From Deltaproteobacteria bacterium (GTDB lineage: Bacteria > Bdellovibrionota > FAC87 > UBA2466), in assembly GCA_016196825.1 (NCBI GenBank), contig JACPWY010000062.1, positions 23,427 through 87,426 of the forward strand: a DNA stretch of 64,000 nt, read 5' to 3'. The position numbers and the translations under genes were made by a program. Below are positions 17,205 through 26,239 of this stretch, in pieces. The notes below the pieces were generated by a model, which saw only the letters and a list, made by a program, of their open reading frames with translations, was not told the DNA's origin and searched no databases. How positions within the stretch are numbered: position 1 is the first letter of the stretch; each line of letters starts with the position of its first letter.

Positions 17205-17726
17205 ATGAATCTCTATCGCGACCAGTCAAAAAGACGGTGTTTTTCAATTGTCTCTCTGCTCACCTGGAGCTTGTCACTCTCGGCAACGTTCTCATTGGCC
17301 GCCCCGCCGGAAGGCCCCCACGGCAAACAGATCACCTGCCCCGCACTCAATTTTTTCAACGTCCGCAAACAGTCTCGAACTGAGATCTCACTCGATGATC
17401 CTCCATCGGGTTGGGAGATCGTCTCGACTCAAAACCAGGCCGCCAAGGAGGATATCTGGTACCCCACCATTCCCACCGGCGCCCACATCTTCATCCGTCA
17501 GAGCGACATCTATTTGCGCTGTGAGTACAAACCGCGTAACTGGGTTCAACTCTGGATCCCCGGCGCCGCTACCATCGAGAAAAAGCTCGGCCCGTTTCGC
17601 CTTCAACTTCTCTGCTGGACGTTCGAAGGGCTCGACAAGACGCCTATTCATCGCGTCCTCACCAAAGACGACAGCCTTTTTCTCCCGTGCATGGAGGGCG
17701 TGTGCGACGCTATCTGCTCTTACTGA
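17205..17726 (+). CDS. Exported protein of unknown function
   Basis: This 173-aa protein has a basic N-terminus and hydrophobic core (IVSLLTWSLSLSATFSLAA) ending in a plausible signal peptidase site. The mature domain has six cysteines (CPALNFF, LRCEYKP, LLCWTF, LPCMEGVCDAICSY), so it is probably disulfide-bonded in the periplasm. Family unknown. Its end overlaps the start of the next small lipoprotein by about 25 bases in another frame, suggesting co-transcription. Confidence 0.65.
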   Translation: MNLYRDQSKRRCFSIVSLLTWSLSLSATFSLAAPPEGPHGKQITCPALNFFNVRKQSRTEISLDDPPSGWEIVSTQNQAAKEDIWYPTIPTGAHIFIRQSDIYLRCEYKPRNWVQLWIPGAATIEKKLGPFRLQLLCWTFEGLDKTPIHRVLTKDDSLFLPCMEGVCDAICSY

Positions 17727-18112
17727 TCACGCTCGCCTGTCTCACGCAATGCGTGCGCAGGGTCTGCGTTCTCGACGATAGAGAGGAAGAGGTCTCAAGC
17801 GGCGTCAACCTCTCGCGTACCTTCTTCTTCGATTCCTATGATCAGGATGGCGACAAGAATATTGATTTTCAGGAATTTCGCGAAAGAATGAGCATTAAAT
17901 TTGCCTACTTCGACACGGACAAGAACGGAAAGATCGATCTCGGTAAAGAGTGCCGAGACAACAATTGGTGCAAGCCCGCACTCACGGCGGGAAAGTTCTC
18001 ACTCACGGTGGGACAGTTTCTGGACGAAGCCGTCAAACGGTTCCACGACGCAGACAAAAGCCAAGATGCCAAACTCGACCGCCGGGAGTTTTCCCATCTC
18101 CCAAATCAGTGA
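17702..18112 (+). CDS. EF-hand lipoprotein
   Basis: The GTG at 17702 follows a GGAGGG and starts a short signal sequence (RRYLLLLITLACLTQC) with a likely lipobox cysteine, so the protein is probably membrane-anchored. The mature part is an EF-hand domain. The first loop, DQDGDKNIDFQE, has all canonical ligands (1,3,5,9,12). The second, DTDKNGKIDLGK, lacks the position-12 Glu. A third, DADKSQDAKLDRRE, is degenerate. It probably binds Ca2+ in the periplasm. The partner is unknown; the upstream exported protein overlaps it and may be one. Confidence 0.75.
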   Translation: MRRYLLLLITLACLTQCVRRVCVLDDREEEVSSGVNLSRTFFFDSYDQDGDKNIDFQEFRERMSIKFAYFDTDKNGKIDLGKECRDNNWCKPALTAGKFSLTVGQFLDEAVKRFHDADKSQDAKLDRREFSHLPNQ

Positions 18113-18507
18113 TAGGCCCAACGGCAGTAAAGAGGCAAACGGCCTGGATTGTCCGAATCCGGCTCCTGCCGCTCGACCACTAAATCAATTCGCCCCGGTG
18201 AGGTCACCTTGATCATCGGAATCACACACCGCCCGTACCGATCGGAATCAAAGACTGCGCGCACTGAGTCAAAGCCCGAGCTCTGACAGGGCCCTTCGAA
18301 GAGCTTCACGGTCTGACATTGGAACGGGCTGTCGGCCTCAAGACGATTCCACCGGGAGCACTCGATCGGCTTCGTCTCAAGCCCCAAGATTTGGTACCCA
18401 ATCGACGTGCGCGTGTAGTTACAGATTCTGAGCTCGGGGTACAACATCCCAAACGCCGGGCTGACCATCAGGCTTAGCCCCAGAGTGATCAACCCAATTC
18501 TTGCCAT
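18106..18507 (-). CDS. Small exported protein of unknown function
   Basis: The ATG at 18507 (MARIGLITLGLSLMVSPAFG) gives a clean signal peptide and is preceded by a G-rich ribosome binding site; the track start 40 codons upstream would overlap the guanine deaminase promoter. The mature 113-aa domain contains six cysteines ('RICNYT', 'IECSRW', 'FQCQTV', 'EGPCQSS', 'GRCVIP', 'YCRWAY'), probably paired. No family recognised. It converges with the EF-hand lipoprotein, with a 7-base tail overlap. Confidence 0.65.
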   Translation of the reverse strand: MARIGLITLGLSLMVSPAFGMLYPELRICNYTRTSIGYQILGLETKPIECSRWNRLEADSPFQCQTVKLFEGPCQSSGFDSVRAVFDSDRYGRCVIPMIKVTSPGRIDLVVERQEPDSDNPGRLPLYCRWAYH

Positions 18508-18561
18508 ACCGCCCCCACTTTGCGTCTGCAATTCAAGAGATTCCATTGTATCGTACTTTCC

Positions 18562-19032
18562 ATGACAGACACCGACTGGATGAAAGAGGCGGTCAAAATC
18601 GCGCGCACCGGAATTGCGAGCGGCCAAAGCCCCTTTGGATCAAGCGTAGTGAAGTCAGACAAACTCATCTCGAGCGCCCACAACACCGTCTGGCGCGACA
18701 TGAACCCCACCGCCCACGCCGAAGTGAACGCCATCAAAGAGGCCGCGAAAACCCTCGGCACCGTCGACCTCAAAGGCTGCACGGTATACACAACCTGCGA
18801 ACCCTGCCCCATGTGTCTCGCCGCCATTCACTGGTCCAACGCCACCCGCGTCGTCTACGGGGCAACAATTGAAATGGCGGCCCAGGCCGGCTTCCGCGAA
18901 CTCTTCATCCCCGCCACCAAAATGGTGGAGATGGGCAAGAGCCAACTCGAGGTCATCGCACTCCCAGCCGCCACCGATTGCCACACCCTCTTCCAAGAGT
19001 GGAAAACCCACGGCCAATCCAAAAGCTACTAA
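18562..19032 (+). CDS. guaD: Guanine deaminase (cytidine/deoxycytidylate deaminase fold)
   Basis: Predicted to convert guanine to xanthine. The ATG at 18562 gives 156 aa, the size of the Bacillus GuaD type. The zinc site is visible: H52-A-E54 (TAHAEVNAI) and PCPMC (C82, C85). 'CTVYTTCEPCPMCLAAIHW' and the C-terminal 'FQEW' region match GuaD more closely than the TadA tRNA deaminases. The specificity is inferred from similarity. It stands alone, divergent from the exported protein upstream. A -10-like TATCGT lies only 7 bases before the ATG and no ribosome binding site is evident. Confidence 0.85.
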   Translation: MTDTDWMKEAVKIARTGIASGQSPFGSSVVKSDKLISSAHNTVWRDMNPTAHAEVNAIKEAAKTLGTVDLKGCTVYTTCEPCPMCLAAIHWSNATRVVYGATIEMAAQAGFRELFIPATKMVEMGKSQLEVIALPAATDCHTLFQEWKTHGQSKSY

Positions 19033-19043
19033 GGGCCCTCACT

Positions 19044-20879
19044 TTATTTGAGGAAGAAACGATCGACTGTTGGGACCGGAGCGTCATTACCACCGGCATA
19101 GGAATGGCCGCCCAGCACGACGAGCGATTTCTCCCAGTCCACGACCTGGGCAAAGCCCTTCGCGTCGCGCATATGCCGGCCGGTGTGGGTCCAGAGATCA
19201 ATGGGAATCTCCATCTCAAAGAGATGGTTCACATAGACGTATTCCTTCTCCGAAGTCTTGAACATTCCGCCAAAGACAAACAACGAATCGCCCACAATCC
19301 CGGCCGCTGGCGCAAAGGTCGCAAATGGCAGGCGCGCGCGTTCGCGGAATTCCCCGGTCAGTGGGTTGAGCGATGTCACACGGTCTATCAAAGCAAAGTG
19401 TGAACCACCCTGCCCGAGCCCACCCACAAGGAAAATCTCACCCTTGTAAACCACGGCCGAAAGGGCACGGCGCAAGGGATCGGGCAGTTCAAATGGCGCC
19501 TCCGAAATCGTCTCAGTCTCAAAATCAAAGACATCGATCTTGCGGTGAAAGGCCCCGTCGAGATCACCCTCAAATCGCGGAGTCGAGTCCCACCCACCGA
19601 TGAGATAGGCCTTATCATCGACAACTCCCACGACGTAGCTCGACCGCTTCCTCGGCATGTGGCCGATGAGCTCCCAACGATTTGCGACCGTGTCGTACCG
19701 CTCGATCACGTCCAACGATCGCCACCGTGGCGCAAATTTCTGCTCGGGCAACGCGTACGCAAAGCCCCCGAACGCGTAGATGAATTTTCCATACGTCGCA
19801 AGAGTAAACCCGTGGGACTTGCTCAACCGCGGCGCCCCCGTCCGCCAGGTCATCAAACGAGTATCGAGAATATCCGCGCGATCCAGAAAGCTGGTCTCAG
19901 AGTACGTATGTTCGGGCCCCTGGTGTCCGCCGATCACATAGATCTGCTCTCCATGCCGAATGGCCCCAAAAGAGCTCCGCCCCGGCAGGGGAATATCGGG
20001 GAGCTTCTCAAGCCCGATCTCCTTACGCCCGCTGAAGCTCGGAGCGTAGACATCGCCCGGCATTGCCAGAAAATTTTCGCCATCGGAAGGGTGCATCTTC
20101 CAAATGGCTTGATTAACCCGATAGAGCGCGAAGTGCCCTGAGCGATCACTCGCAAAAACGATAGCGCCATCGCGCTGAAAGGTCGGTGCAAAATTGTAGG
20201 TCCCCATCTCGGTCACTCGACGGCTGGCACCACTCAACCGATCCCAGGCCCAGACATCCCAGCGCTTGCCATCAAACGCCGTAAACGCAATCAATCGATC
20301 ATCGAATGATATGGCCGGCGCCATATTCTTTACGGCTTTTGACGGCACCACGGTTTCCTTGTTGCTCTCAAGATCGAGGATCACGATCTCGCGCACGTCT
20401 TTGGAACGATCCCTTTGGAAAACAACAAAGGCCCCGTCACTCGAGAGCCTCGGGAAATAGCATGCTCCCTCTTCCTTCAACACCCGAGGCGTGGACTCCT
20501 CGACAAGATTCTTCACCTCAATCTGCGGCCGGCCATCGGCCTGCGGGGCCGAATAGGCCACCCATTTTCCATCCCCCGAAAAATGCGGATGCAGCTTCAG
20601 GCCCCCGCGAGGGGCCACCACTCGCTCGTCGCCGGTAGCCAGTGTTTTCACTACAATCTCGGTGTTGTCTTTATCCCCCCGCACGAACACGATCCTCTCG
20701 CCGCTCGAATCAAAACTGGGGTACAGGTGCCAGTCGGCGCCGGTGGTCACAGCCTTCGGGTTGTGGCCATCATCACCTGCGACCCAGATCTGTTTACTCC
20801 CTTCAACCTCGCGCATGAATGCCACATCGGCGATCGCCGCCAACGAATAAAACGATAGTAATACTGTAATGATGCGCAT
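19044..20879 (-). CDS. Exported TolB-type propeller plus Kelch-repeat protein
   Basis: The signal peptide MRIITVLLSFYSLAAIAD follows GGAGG. Residues about 20-300 contain PD40/TolB-like blades ('HPHFSGDGKWVAYSAP', 'FPRLSSDGAFVVFQ', 'APTFQRDGAIVFASD'). Residues about 310-600 contain Kelch blades ('IYVIGGHQG', 'IYAFGGF', 'AYLIGGWDS', 'IFLVGGLGQGG', 'LFVFGGMF', 'LVVLGGHS'). Two propellers in one secreted chain suggest a binding or scaffold protein. No catalytic motif was seen. Convergent with guaD. Confidence 0.8.
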   Translation of the reverse strand: MRIITVLLSFYSLAAIADVAFMREVEGSKQIWVAGDDGHNPKAVTTGADWHLYPSFDSSGERIVFVRGDKDNTEIVVKTLATGDERVVAPRGGLKLHPHFSGDGKWVAYSAPQADGRPQIEVKNLVEESTPRVLKEEGACYFPRLSSDGAFVVFQRDRSKDVREIVILDLESNKETVVPSKAVKNMAPAISFDDRLIAFTAFDGKRWDVWAWDRLSGASRRVTEMGTYNFAPTFQRDGAIVFASDRSGHFALYRVNQAIWKMHPSDGENFLAMPGDVYAPSFSGRKEIGLEKLPDIPLPGRSSFGAIRHGEQIYVIGGHQGPEHTYSETSFLDRADILDTRLMTWRTGAPRLSKSHGFTLATYGKFIYAFGGFAYALPEQKFAPRWRSLDVIERYDTVANRWELIGHMPRKRSSYVVGVVDDKAYLIGGWDSTPRFEGDLDGAFHRKIDVFDFETETISEAPFELPDPLRRALSAVVYKGEIFLVGGLGQGGSHFALIDRVTSLNPLTGEFRERARLPFATFAPAAGIVGDSLFVFGGMFKTSEKEYVYVNHLFEMEIPIDLWTHTGRHMRDAKGFAQVVDWEKSLVVLGGHSYAGGNDAPVPTVDRFFLK

Positions 20880-20973
20880 GTTTCCTCCGAACCCAATGGT
20901 GCCGTTTGCCTGACGCTCCGTGACCGAACTTTTCCCTTTTTATAAGCGCAAAGTCGCGGTATGGCTTGTCACC

Positions 20974-21771
20974 ATGCAGCACCCACAGGCCATTCTCACT
21001 CGCCTTGGAATCAGCGCCCGCAAGAGCCTCTCCCAGAACTTTCTCACTTCAGATTACTGGGCCGATAAGCTCGCCAAGGTTGCGCTCGATGAGCGGCCTG
21101 AGCGCATCATTGAGATTGGGCCGGGCCTCGGCGCCCTCACATCGCGGTGGGCGAAGAGGTGCAAAGATGGCGTAATCATAGAATATGACCGAGCACTCGC
21201 AAGCTTCCTTCGCGAAGAGCACCCGAACGTCACGCTCATTGAGAGCGATGTTCTGCGCGTGGATTTGAGAGCGCTCTGTCCGCCCAGCATCAAGACGGTC
21301 GTGATCTCGAATCTTCCCTACCATATCAGCTCACCCATATTTTTCTCGTTCATCGAAGCGCAGATTTTTCCCCATGCCATGATTCTCACTTTCCAGAAGG
21401 AGTTTGCGGATCGCCTCGCAGCACTCCCAAAAAGCCCGGACTACGGCGCACTCAGTGTCTTGTCGCAAACCTTTTTCGACATCGAGCCGATTGGCGTGCT
21501 GCCGGCCGGTGCGTTCTACCCAAAGCCCGGCCCCTCGAGCTCGGCGCTCCTCATCAGACCGCGGTCGGTTACTGTCAGCCCGGCTCGCCTCAAGACGATT
21601 CTCAGGGCATCGTTCGCCCACCGCCGCAAACTTCTTTCGAGCAATTTGCAATCGCTGACCACACCCGAGCGCGTGACCGAGATCATGAACTTCGCTGGCG
21701 TCCCCCCCAAGGCGCGCGCCGAAGAGCTCACCAAGGAACAGTATTGGCAGATGGTTGAGGCCATGCAATGA
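20974..21771 (+). CDS. rsmA: 16S rRNA (adenine1518-N6/adenine1519-N6)-dimethyltransferase RsmA/KsgA
   Basis: Dimethylates two adjacent adenines in the 3' hairpin of 16S rRNA during 30S assembly. The ATG at 20974 (MQHPQAILTRLGI) gives 265 aa, the family size. Motifs: 'KSLSQNFL' at the N-terminus, SAM-binding 'EIGPGLGALT', and catalytic 'SNLPYHISSP'. A TATAAG element at 20941-20946 may be its -10. The stop overlaps the next start (ATGA), so the barrel protein is coupled to it. Confidence 0.94.
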   Translation: MQHPQAILTRLGISARKSLSQNFLTSDYWADKLAKVALDERPERIIEIGPGLGALTSRWAKRCKDGVIIEYDRALASFLREEHPNVTLIESDVLRVDLRALCPPSIKTVVISNLPYHISSPIFFSFIEAQIFPHAMILTFQKEFADRLAALPKSPDYGALSVLSQTFFDIEPIGVLPAGAFYPKPGPSSSALLIRPRSVTVSPARLKTILRASFAHRRKLLSSNLQSLTTPERVTEIMNFAGVPPKARAEELTKEQYWQMVEAMQ

Positions 21772-22901
21772 GACGGCCAACGGCCGTACCTTTCCTCCTT
21801 CTGTCGCTCCCCATTTTCGCCACCCCCCAACCAGCCGCTCTCGTCGAACAGGGAGTCATTTCGTTTGGCTATTCCTCGCGCGCGGCCAACTACCAAGCGC
21901 TCGCCTTGAATACATCCTCTTCGGGCAACGTAGACCTCTTCAACACCCGCCTCACCGCCCCAGTTGCTTTCAATTTTATCGACGGTATCCGCCCTTGGAT
22001 CGGCACCGAGTTCAGTCTTCCCACAAGCGGCGCGAGCCTTTCGAGCGTCCCGCGCCCCGACACACTCACGCCACTGCGCTACCGCTCAAGCGATAGCGAT
22101 TTCTCAGCCAACCTCTGGCTGGGAAAATCCTTGGCCAACGAACGCCTCTCGGTCGGCATCGGCCACCGGTTTCTTTTCGCCGCAGCGGCGACGGCGGAGG
22201 CCCAGGTCGGAGAGAATCCCGTCGGTCGCATGGAGCTCTCAACCGGTCCCCGGGGCGCCTGGTTCCTCGGCGTGGCCTCACTGCTCGAGGGCCATGAAAT
22301 GAGCGCCTACTATTCCCAATCGCTCGAATCTCGTCTCACCCAGCACGTCAACGCCTCGGTCCAGGTAACGCCCGCAGCGATCGCTACAATTCCGATGACC
22401 CTCTCGGCGACTTCCCGTTGGGAACCCGAATCGGCGACTCTCGCCTATCGTTATCATTTGGGCCGCGACCAGAGTTTCGGTGCAAGCGCCACCTGGGAGA
22501 ACTGGCGCTCCTACCAACCGCCATTCATGACGATCGAGGCGAGTGGAGTTTCTCAACCTGATAATCACCCCGAGATGCGCAATGTCGTGAGCCCGGGCCT
22601 CAATTGGCACGGGCGACTCCTCAAGCACCATCTGTATTTCGATTACTCCTTCCATCCCACCCCCCTCACCGACACCGCCACCACAGGCGTCATCAATCTC
22701 CTCGACGCCGACACCCACTCATTTCTCCTGCGGTATTCCTACGAGCTCGGCAATCGCAGCTCGATTTCTTTATTCAACCAATACGATCGCTTCAACGAAC
22801 GCCAGGTGATCAAATCCGATCCGACAGGCTTAGCCGGCCCCGGCTACACCATCCGCGGCTACGCCTGGACCTGGGGCCTTTCCCTCAATCTAGCTATCTA
22901 G
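21768..22901 (+). CDS. Outer-membrane beta-barrel protein
   Basis: The signal peptide (MRRPTAVPFLLLSLPIFATPQPA) is followed by about 350 residues of alternating polar/aromatic strands ('SFGYSSRAANYQ', 'SVGIGHRFLF', 'LAYRYHLG', 'FLLRYSYELGNRSSISLFNQYDRF', 'GYAWTWGLSLNLAI'). It ends in a hydrophobic residue and resembles FadL/OMPP1-like or other 12-16-strand porins. The substrate is unknown. It overlaps rsmA by 4 bases, though the functional link is not obvious. Confidence 0.7.
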   Translation: MRRPTAVPFLLLSLPIFATPQPAALVEQGVISFGYSSRAANYQALALNTSSSGNVDLFNTRLTAPVAFNFIDGIRPWIGTEFSLPTSGASLSSVPRPDTLTPLRYRSSDSDFSANLWLGKSLANERLSVGIGHRFLFAAAATAEAQVGENPVGRMELSTGPRGAWFLGVASLLEGHEMSAYYSQSLESRLTQHVNASVQVTPAAIATIPMTLSATSRWEPESATLAYRYHLGRDQSFGASATWENWRSYQPPFMTIEASGVSQPDNHPEMRNVVSPGLNWHGRLLKHHLYFDYSFHPTPLTDTATTGVINLLDADTHSFLLRYSYELGNRSSISLFNQYDRFNERQVIKSDPTGLAGPGYTIRGYAWTWGLSLNLAI

Positions 22902-22929
22902 GATCACTTTCGGTATAGTCCGACGCGCC

Positions 22930-23784
22930 ATGGAAACTCGTAGAATCACCATCTCGGATATCGCGCAGAGAAAGGGCCAAGACCCCCTCGTCGCCATTAC
23001 GGCCTATGACTATCTCACTGCAAAGATTGTGGATTCCATCGTTGATATCGTTCTCGTGGGTGACTCCCTAGGGATGGTCGTCCAGGGCCACACCGACACC
23101 CTACCAGTCACACTCGATCACATGGTTTACCACACGACAAACGTGGCGCGGGCCCTCTCCCGTGCGCACCTTGTGGCCGACATGCCGTTCTTGACCTATC
23201 AAAGCGACACCCCCACCGCCGTCCGCTCGGCCGGCCGACTCCTCGCTGAGGGGCGCGCCCAGGCGGTCAAGCTCGAAGGCGGCACAGCGATGGCCTCTAC
23301 CATTTCAAAACTCGTGGATGTCGGCATCCCAGTGATGGGCCACATCGGGCTCACCCCCCAGAGCGTGAACGCGATGGGCGGGTTCCGCGTGCAGGGACGC
23401 ACAGCCAAAGCCCGCCATTCCATCTTAGAAGACGCGATGGCGGTTGAGGACGCGGGCGCCTATTCGATTGTGCTCGAAGGCATTCCGACCGAACTCGCGC
23501 AGGAGATCACTCAGCGTCTCACGATTCCGACGATTGGCATCGGCGCAGGCAGCTCCTGCGATGGTCAAATCCTCGTCATGCCTGACATGCTCGGGCTCAA
23601 CCACGACTTTAAGCCTAAGTTCGTGAAACATTTTGCCGACCTCCAAACCACCATCACAAACGCGGTTACCCATTATGCCCAAGAGGTGACATCGCGCGCA
23701 TTCCCGGCGGCCGAGCACACCTTCTATGCTAAAGCTGACCCAGCCAAAACAGGTCCAGTCGAAGTGCCGAGACTGGACAACTGA
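22930..23784 (+). CDS. panB: 3-methyl-2-oxobutanoate hydroxymethyltransferase PanB
   Basis: First committed step of pantothenate synthesis: transfers a hydroxymethyl group from methylene-THF to alpha-ketoisovalerate, giving ketopantoate. The 284-aa length is typical. Conserved 'VAITAYDY', 'VGDSLGMV', 'DMPF', 'VKLEGG', 'GHIGLTPQS', 'IPTIGIGAG' and 'DMLGL' segments are visible. A -10-like TATAGT lies 11 bases before the ATG with no ribosome binding site, so the leader is at most a few bases. The 3' end overlaps panC by 59 bases. Confidence 0.96.
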   Translation: METRRITISDIAQRKGQDPLVAITAYDYLTAKIVDSIVDIVLVGDSLGMVVQGHTDTLPVTLDHMVYHTTNVARALSRAHLVADMPFLTYQSDTPTAVRSAGRLLAEGRAQAVKLEGGTAMASTISKLVDVGIPVMGHIGLTPQSVNAMGGFRVQGRTAKARHSILEDAMAVEDAGAYSIVLEGIPTELAQEITQRLTIPTIGIGAGSSCDGQILVMPDMLGLNHDFKPKFVKHFADLQTTITNAVTHYAQEVTSRAFPAAEHTFYAKADPAKTGPVEVPRLDN

Positions 23785-24559
23785 GCGCATCGGTTTTGTC
23801 CCCACCATGGGCTGTCTCCATGAGGGGCATTTAAGCCTTGTCCGGGAGGCCAAGCGCACGAATGATCGCGTCATCGTCAGTATTTTCGTTAACCCGCTCC
23901 AGTTTGGGCCGAAAGAAGATCTGAAGAACTACCCACGCCCTTTCGAAGAGGACTGCGCGCTCCTTGAAAAGGAGGGAGTCGATCTTCTCTTTCACCCAAC
24001 ACCGGAGGATCTCTACCCCGCGGGATTCGACACAACCCTGAAGGCCGGAAGGCTCGCCACGCATCTCTGCGGCGCCTCACGACCGGGCCATTTCGACGGC
24101 GTCCTCACTGTGTGCCTCAAACTCTTCACTATCATGCAACCAACGATCGCAGTCTTCGGCGAAAAGGATTTCCAGCAACTGACGCTCATTCGAAGAATGG
24201 TCACTGACCTCAACCTGCCGCTCACAATCATCCCGGCCGCGACGGTACGAGAGCCCGATGGACTAGCCCTCTCCTCGCGCAATCGTTATCTCTCCCCCAA
24301 GCTCCGGGCCCGTGCCCCCCAGATTCATCAGGCGCTCGAGGCCGCCCGTTGGCAGACATCCGTCGCGGCGGCACTCGATCTCGTGCATGCGCGCCTCGAA
24401 ACAGAATTTCAGATCGATTACGTCGCCGTCTGTGAAGAGACCGAGCTCGCGCCGCTCCCCCGCGCCACCCCTATTTCAACGATTGCCCAGCCGCGACTTT
24501 TCGTTGCCGCCAAATTGGGGCAGACTCGTCTGATTGACAATGTCTCTTTAAAACAATGA
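23726..24559 (+). CDS. panC: Pantothenate synthetase PanC
   Basis: ATP-dependent condensation of pantoate with beta-alanine. Visible motifs are 'VPTMGCLHEGHLSLV' (ATP-binding HIGH-like), 'SIFVNPLQFGPKEDL', 'FGEKDFQQL', and 'REPDGLALSSRNRYL' (KMSKS-like region). The N-terminus (MLKLTQPKQV) lies within the 3' end of panB, an unusually long 59-base overlap, but any later start would remove conserved sequence. panB and panC form one transcriptional unit that continues into the membrane protein, smpB and elbB. panD is not in the window. Confidence 0.95.
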   Translation: MLKLTQPKQVQSKCRDWTTERIGFVPTMGCLHEGHLSLVREAKRTNDRVIVSIFVNPLQFGPKEDLKNYPRPFEEDCALLEKEGVDLLFHPTPEDLYPAGFDTTLKAGRLATHLCGASRPGHFDGVLTVCLKLFTIMQPTIAVFGEKDFQQLTLIRRMVTDLNLPLTIIPAATVREPDGLALSSRNRYLSPKLRARAPQIHQALEAARWQTSVAAALDLVHARLETEFQIDYVAVCEETELAPLPRATPISTIAQPRLFVAAKLGQTRLIDNVSLKQ

Positions 24560-25143
24560 AACAACTCCGTCGCGCATTCGTAACTGGCGTCCTCATCCTC
24601 GTGCCACTGGTGGCCACGATCGATATCCTCTTGTGGTTCATCTCTACTATTGATCGAAGCGTAGCGCGCTTTCTCCCCGTGATGCCCTTCGGCTCGGGAA
24701 TCCTTATTTCTCTGGGAATGGTCATCGCCGTCGGTCTTCTGTTTCAAAACCGCCTCGGAGCCTGGGCGGTCAATGAGATGGACTCGTGGCTCAGGCGCGT
24801 CCATGTCGTCGGTGGGCTCTACTCCGGCATCAAGAAATTTCTCGAGACAATCATCAGCCCCCGAAGTGATCAGTTCTCTGGCGTCGTCCTCGTCCCCTTT
24901 CCTCGCACCGGCATTTACTCGATCGGTTTTCGCACCGGGAAACCCGACCCCAAGCTCAATCTCCCCAAGGAAAAAGAGCTCACGAGTGTCTTTGTCCCGT
25001 GCACACCCAACCCAACCAGTGGGTTTTACCTCTTGATTCCAGAAGACGAGCTCGTGGCACTCGATATCTCGGTCCAGGAGGCCTTTAAGATCGTCATCTC
25101 GATGGGACTTGTCACAAGCGAAGCAGGGCATGGCCGGAATTAA
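24556..25143 (+). CDS. DUF502 family inner-membrane protein
   Basis: This 195-aa protein has two membrane helices (VTGVLILVPLVATIDILLWF and GILISLGMVIAVGLLF) followed by a soluble domain with 'YSGIKKF', 'VLVPFPRTGIYSIGFRTG', 'VFVPCTPNPTSGFYLLIP' and 'EAFKIVISMG' motifs characteristic of DUF502. The biochemical role is not established. It overlaps panC by 4 bases (ATGA) and smpB by 14, so it is part of the same operon. Confidence 0.9.
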   Translation: MKQLRRAFVTGVLILVPLVATIDILLWFISTIDRSVARFLPVMPFGSGILISLGMVIAVGLLFQNRLGAWAVNEMDSWLRRVHVVGGLYSGIKKFLETIISPRSDQFSGVVLVPFPRTGIYSIGFRTGKPDPKLNLPKEKELTSVFVPCTPNPTSGFYLLIPEDELVALDISVQEAFKIVISMGLVTSEAGHGRN

Positions 25144-25582
25144 GATCATCTGTGACAACCGCAACGCCTTTCATAACTATTCGTTTGAGGAGCGCTGGGA
25201 GGCTGGCCTCGTACTTCTCGGCACCGAAGTGAAAGCGCTGCGTGACGGCAAAGCCAACCTGCGAGATGCCTATGCGCTTTTGAAGCACGGCGAACTGTGG
25301 CTCCTCAATGCGCACATCAGCCTCTACGCCCATGGCAACAGGGAGAACCACGAGCCGCTGCGGTCGAGAAAACTTCTCCTTCACCGCGAAGAGCTCGCAA
25401 AACTCTGGAGTAAATTGCAGATCCGGGGCTATTCTTTAATTCCGCTGAAGCTGTACTTCAAGGACGGTGTCGCCAAGGCGGAGCTGGGTTTAGGGAAAGC
25501 CAAGAAACTCCATGACAAGCGCGCCGCCACCAAAGAGCGGGATGAAAAGCGCACCATGGACAGACTCAAGAGGATGAAATGA
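25130..25582 (+). CDS. smpB: SsrA-binding protein SmpB
   Basis: Binds tmRNA and delivers it to stalled ribosomes for trans-translation. The ATG at 25130 (MAGIKIICDNRNAFHNY) gives the normal 150 aa. Motifs include 'GLVLLGTEVKALR', 'NLRDAYA', 'LLNAHISLY', 'RSRKLLLHREEL', and the basic C-terminal tail 'DKRAATKERDEKR' that inserts in the mRNA channel. The ssrA RNA itself was not found in the window. Confidence 0.96.
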   Translation: MAGIKIICDNRNAFHNYSFEERWEAGLVLLGTEVKALRDGKANLRDAYALLKHGELWLLNAHISLYAHGNRENHEPLRSRKLLLHREELAKLWSKLQIRGYSLIPLKLYFKDGVAKAELGLGKAKKLHDKRAATKERDEKRTMDRLKRMK

Positions 25583-26235
25583 AAAAGATAGCCGTGGTTC
25601 TTTGTGGCAGTGGTTATAAAGATGGCAGCGAGATTCGCGAAAGCGTCGCCGTGCTTTGGGGGCTAGAGACCTTAGGAGCTCAGTGGCAATGCTTCGCCCC
25701 CGATGCCCCACAGTGCGACGTCATCAACTGCCTGACTGGCGCGACACTTCCCGAGAGTCGCAACCAAATGGTCGAAGCCGCCCGCATCGCCCGCGGCCAG
25801 GTCGCCCCTCTCGCGAGCCTGAAAGCGGCGGACTACGACGGCATCATTCTCCCGGGTGGATTTGGCGCCGCGAAGAATCTATGTAATTTCGCTTTTAAGG
25901 GGATGGGGGGCGAGGTCATCCCTAGTCTCAAGCAGACTCTCCAGGATTTTCACCGTGTCCATAAACCCATCGGCGCGGTCTGCATCGCGCCCGCCATTTT
26001 AGCACTCGCGTTCAAGGGACAACCGTTAGAGCTCTCGGTAGGCGCTGAATGTGAAGCGAGCCGGGCGATCACTGGGCTTGGCCACAAACACATAGTCACC
26101 CAGGTCAACGAATGCCACGTCGACCTCAAAAATAAGGTCGTCACTACGCCCGCCTATATGTACGATAACGCCAAACTAGACCAACTCTTCGAAGGCGTAC
26201 GCCGCCTCGTCGGAGCCGTAGTGGAGCTAACGTAG
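25579..26235 (+). CDS. elbB: Glyoxalase/DJ-1-like protein ElbB
   Basis: This member of the DJ-1/PfpI superfamily has the ElbB signatures 'VLCGSGYKDGSEIRESV', 'NCLTG', 'ESRNQMVEAARIARG', 'ILPGGFGAAKNL' and the nucleophile region 'GAVCIAPA'. ElbB proteins have been linked to isoprenoid production and show weak glyoxalase activity; the physiological role is uncertain. The ATGA overlap with smpB makes it the last gene of the rsmA/pan/smpB run. Confidence 0.93.
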   Translation: MKKIAVVLCGSGYKDGSEIRESVAVLWGLETLGAQWQCFAPDAPQCDVINCLTGATLPESRNQMVEAARIARGQVAPLASLKAADYDGIILPGGFGAAKNLCNFAFKGMGGEVIPSLKQTLQDFHRVHKPIGAVCIAPAILALAFKGQPLELSVGAECEASRAITGLGHKHIVTQVNECHVDLKNKVVTTPAYMYDNAKLDQLFEGVRRLVGAVVELT

Positions 26236-26239
26236 GTCA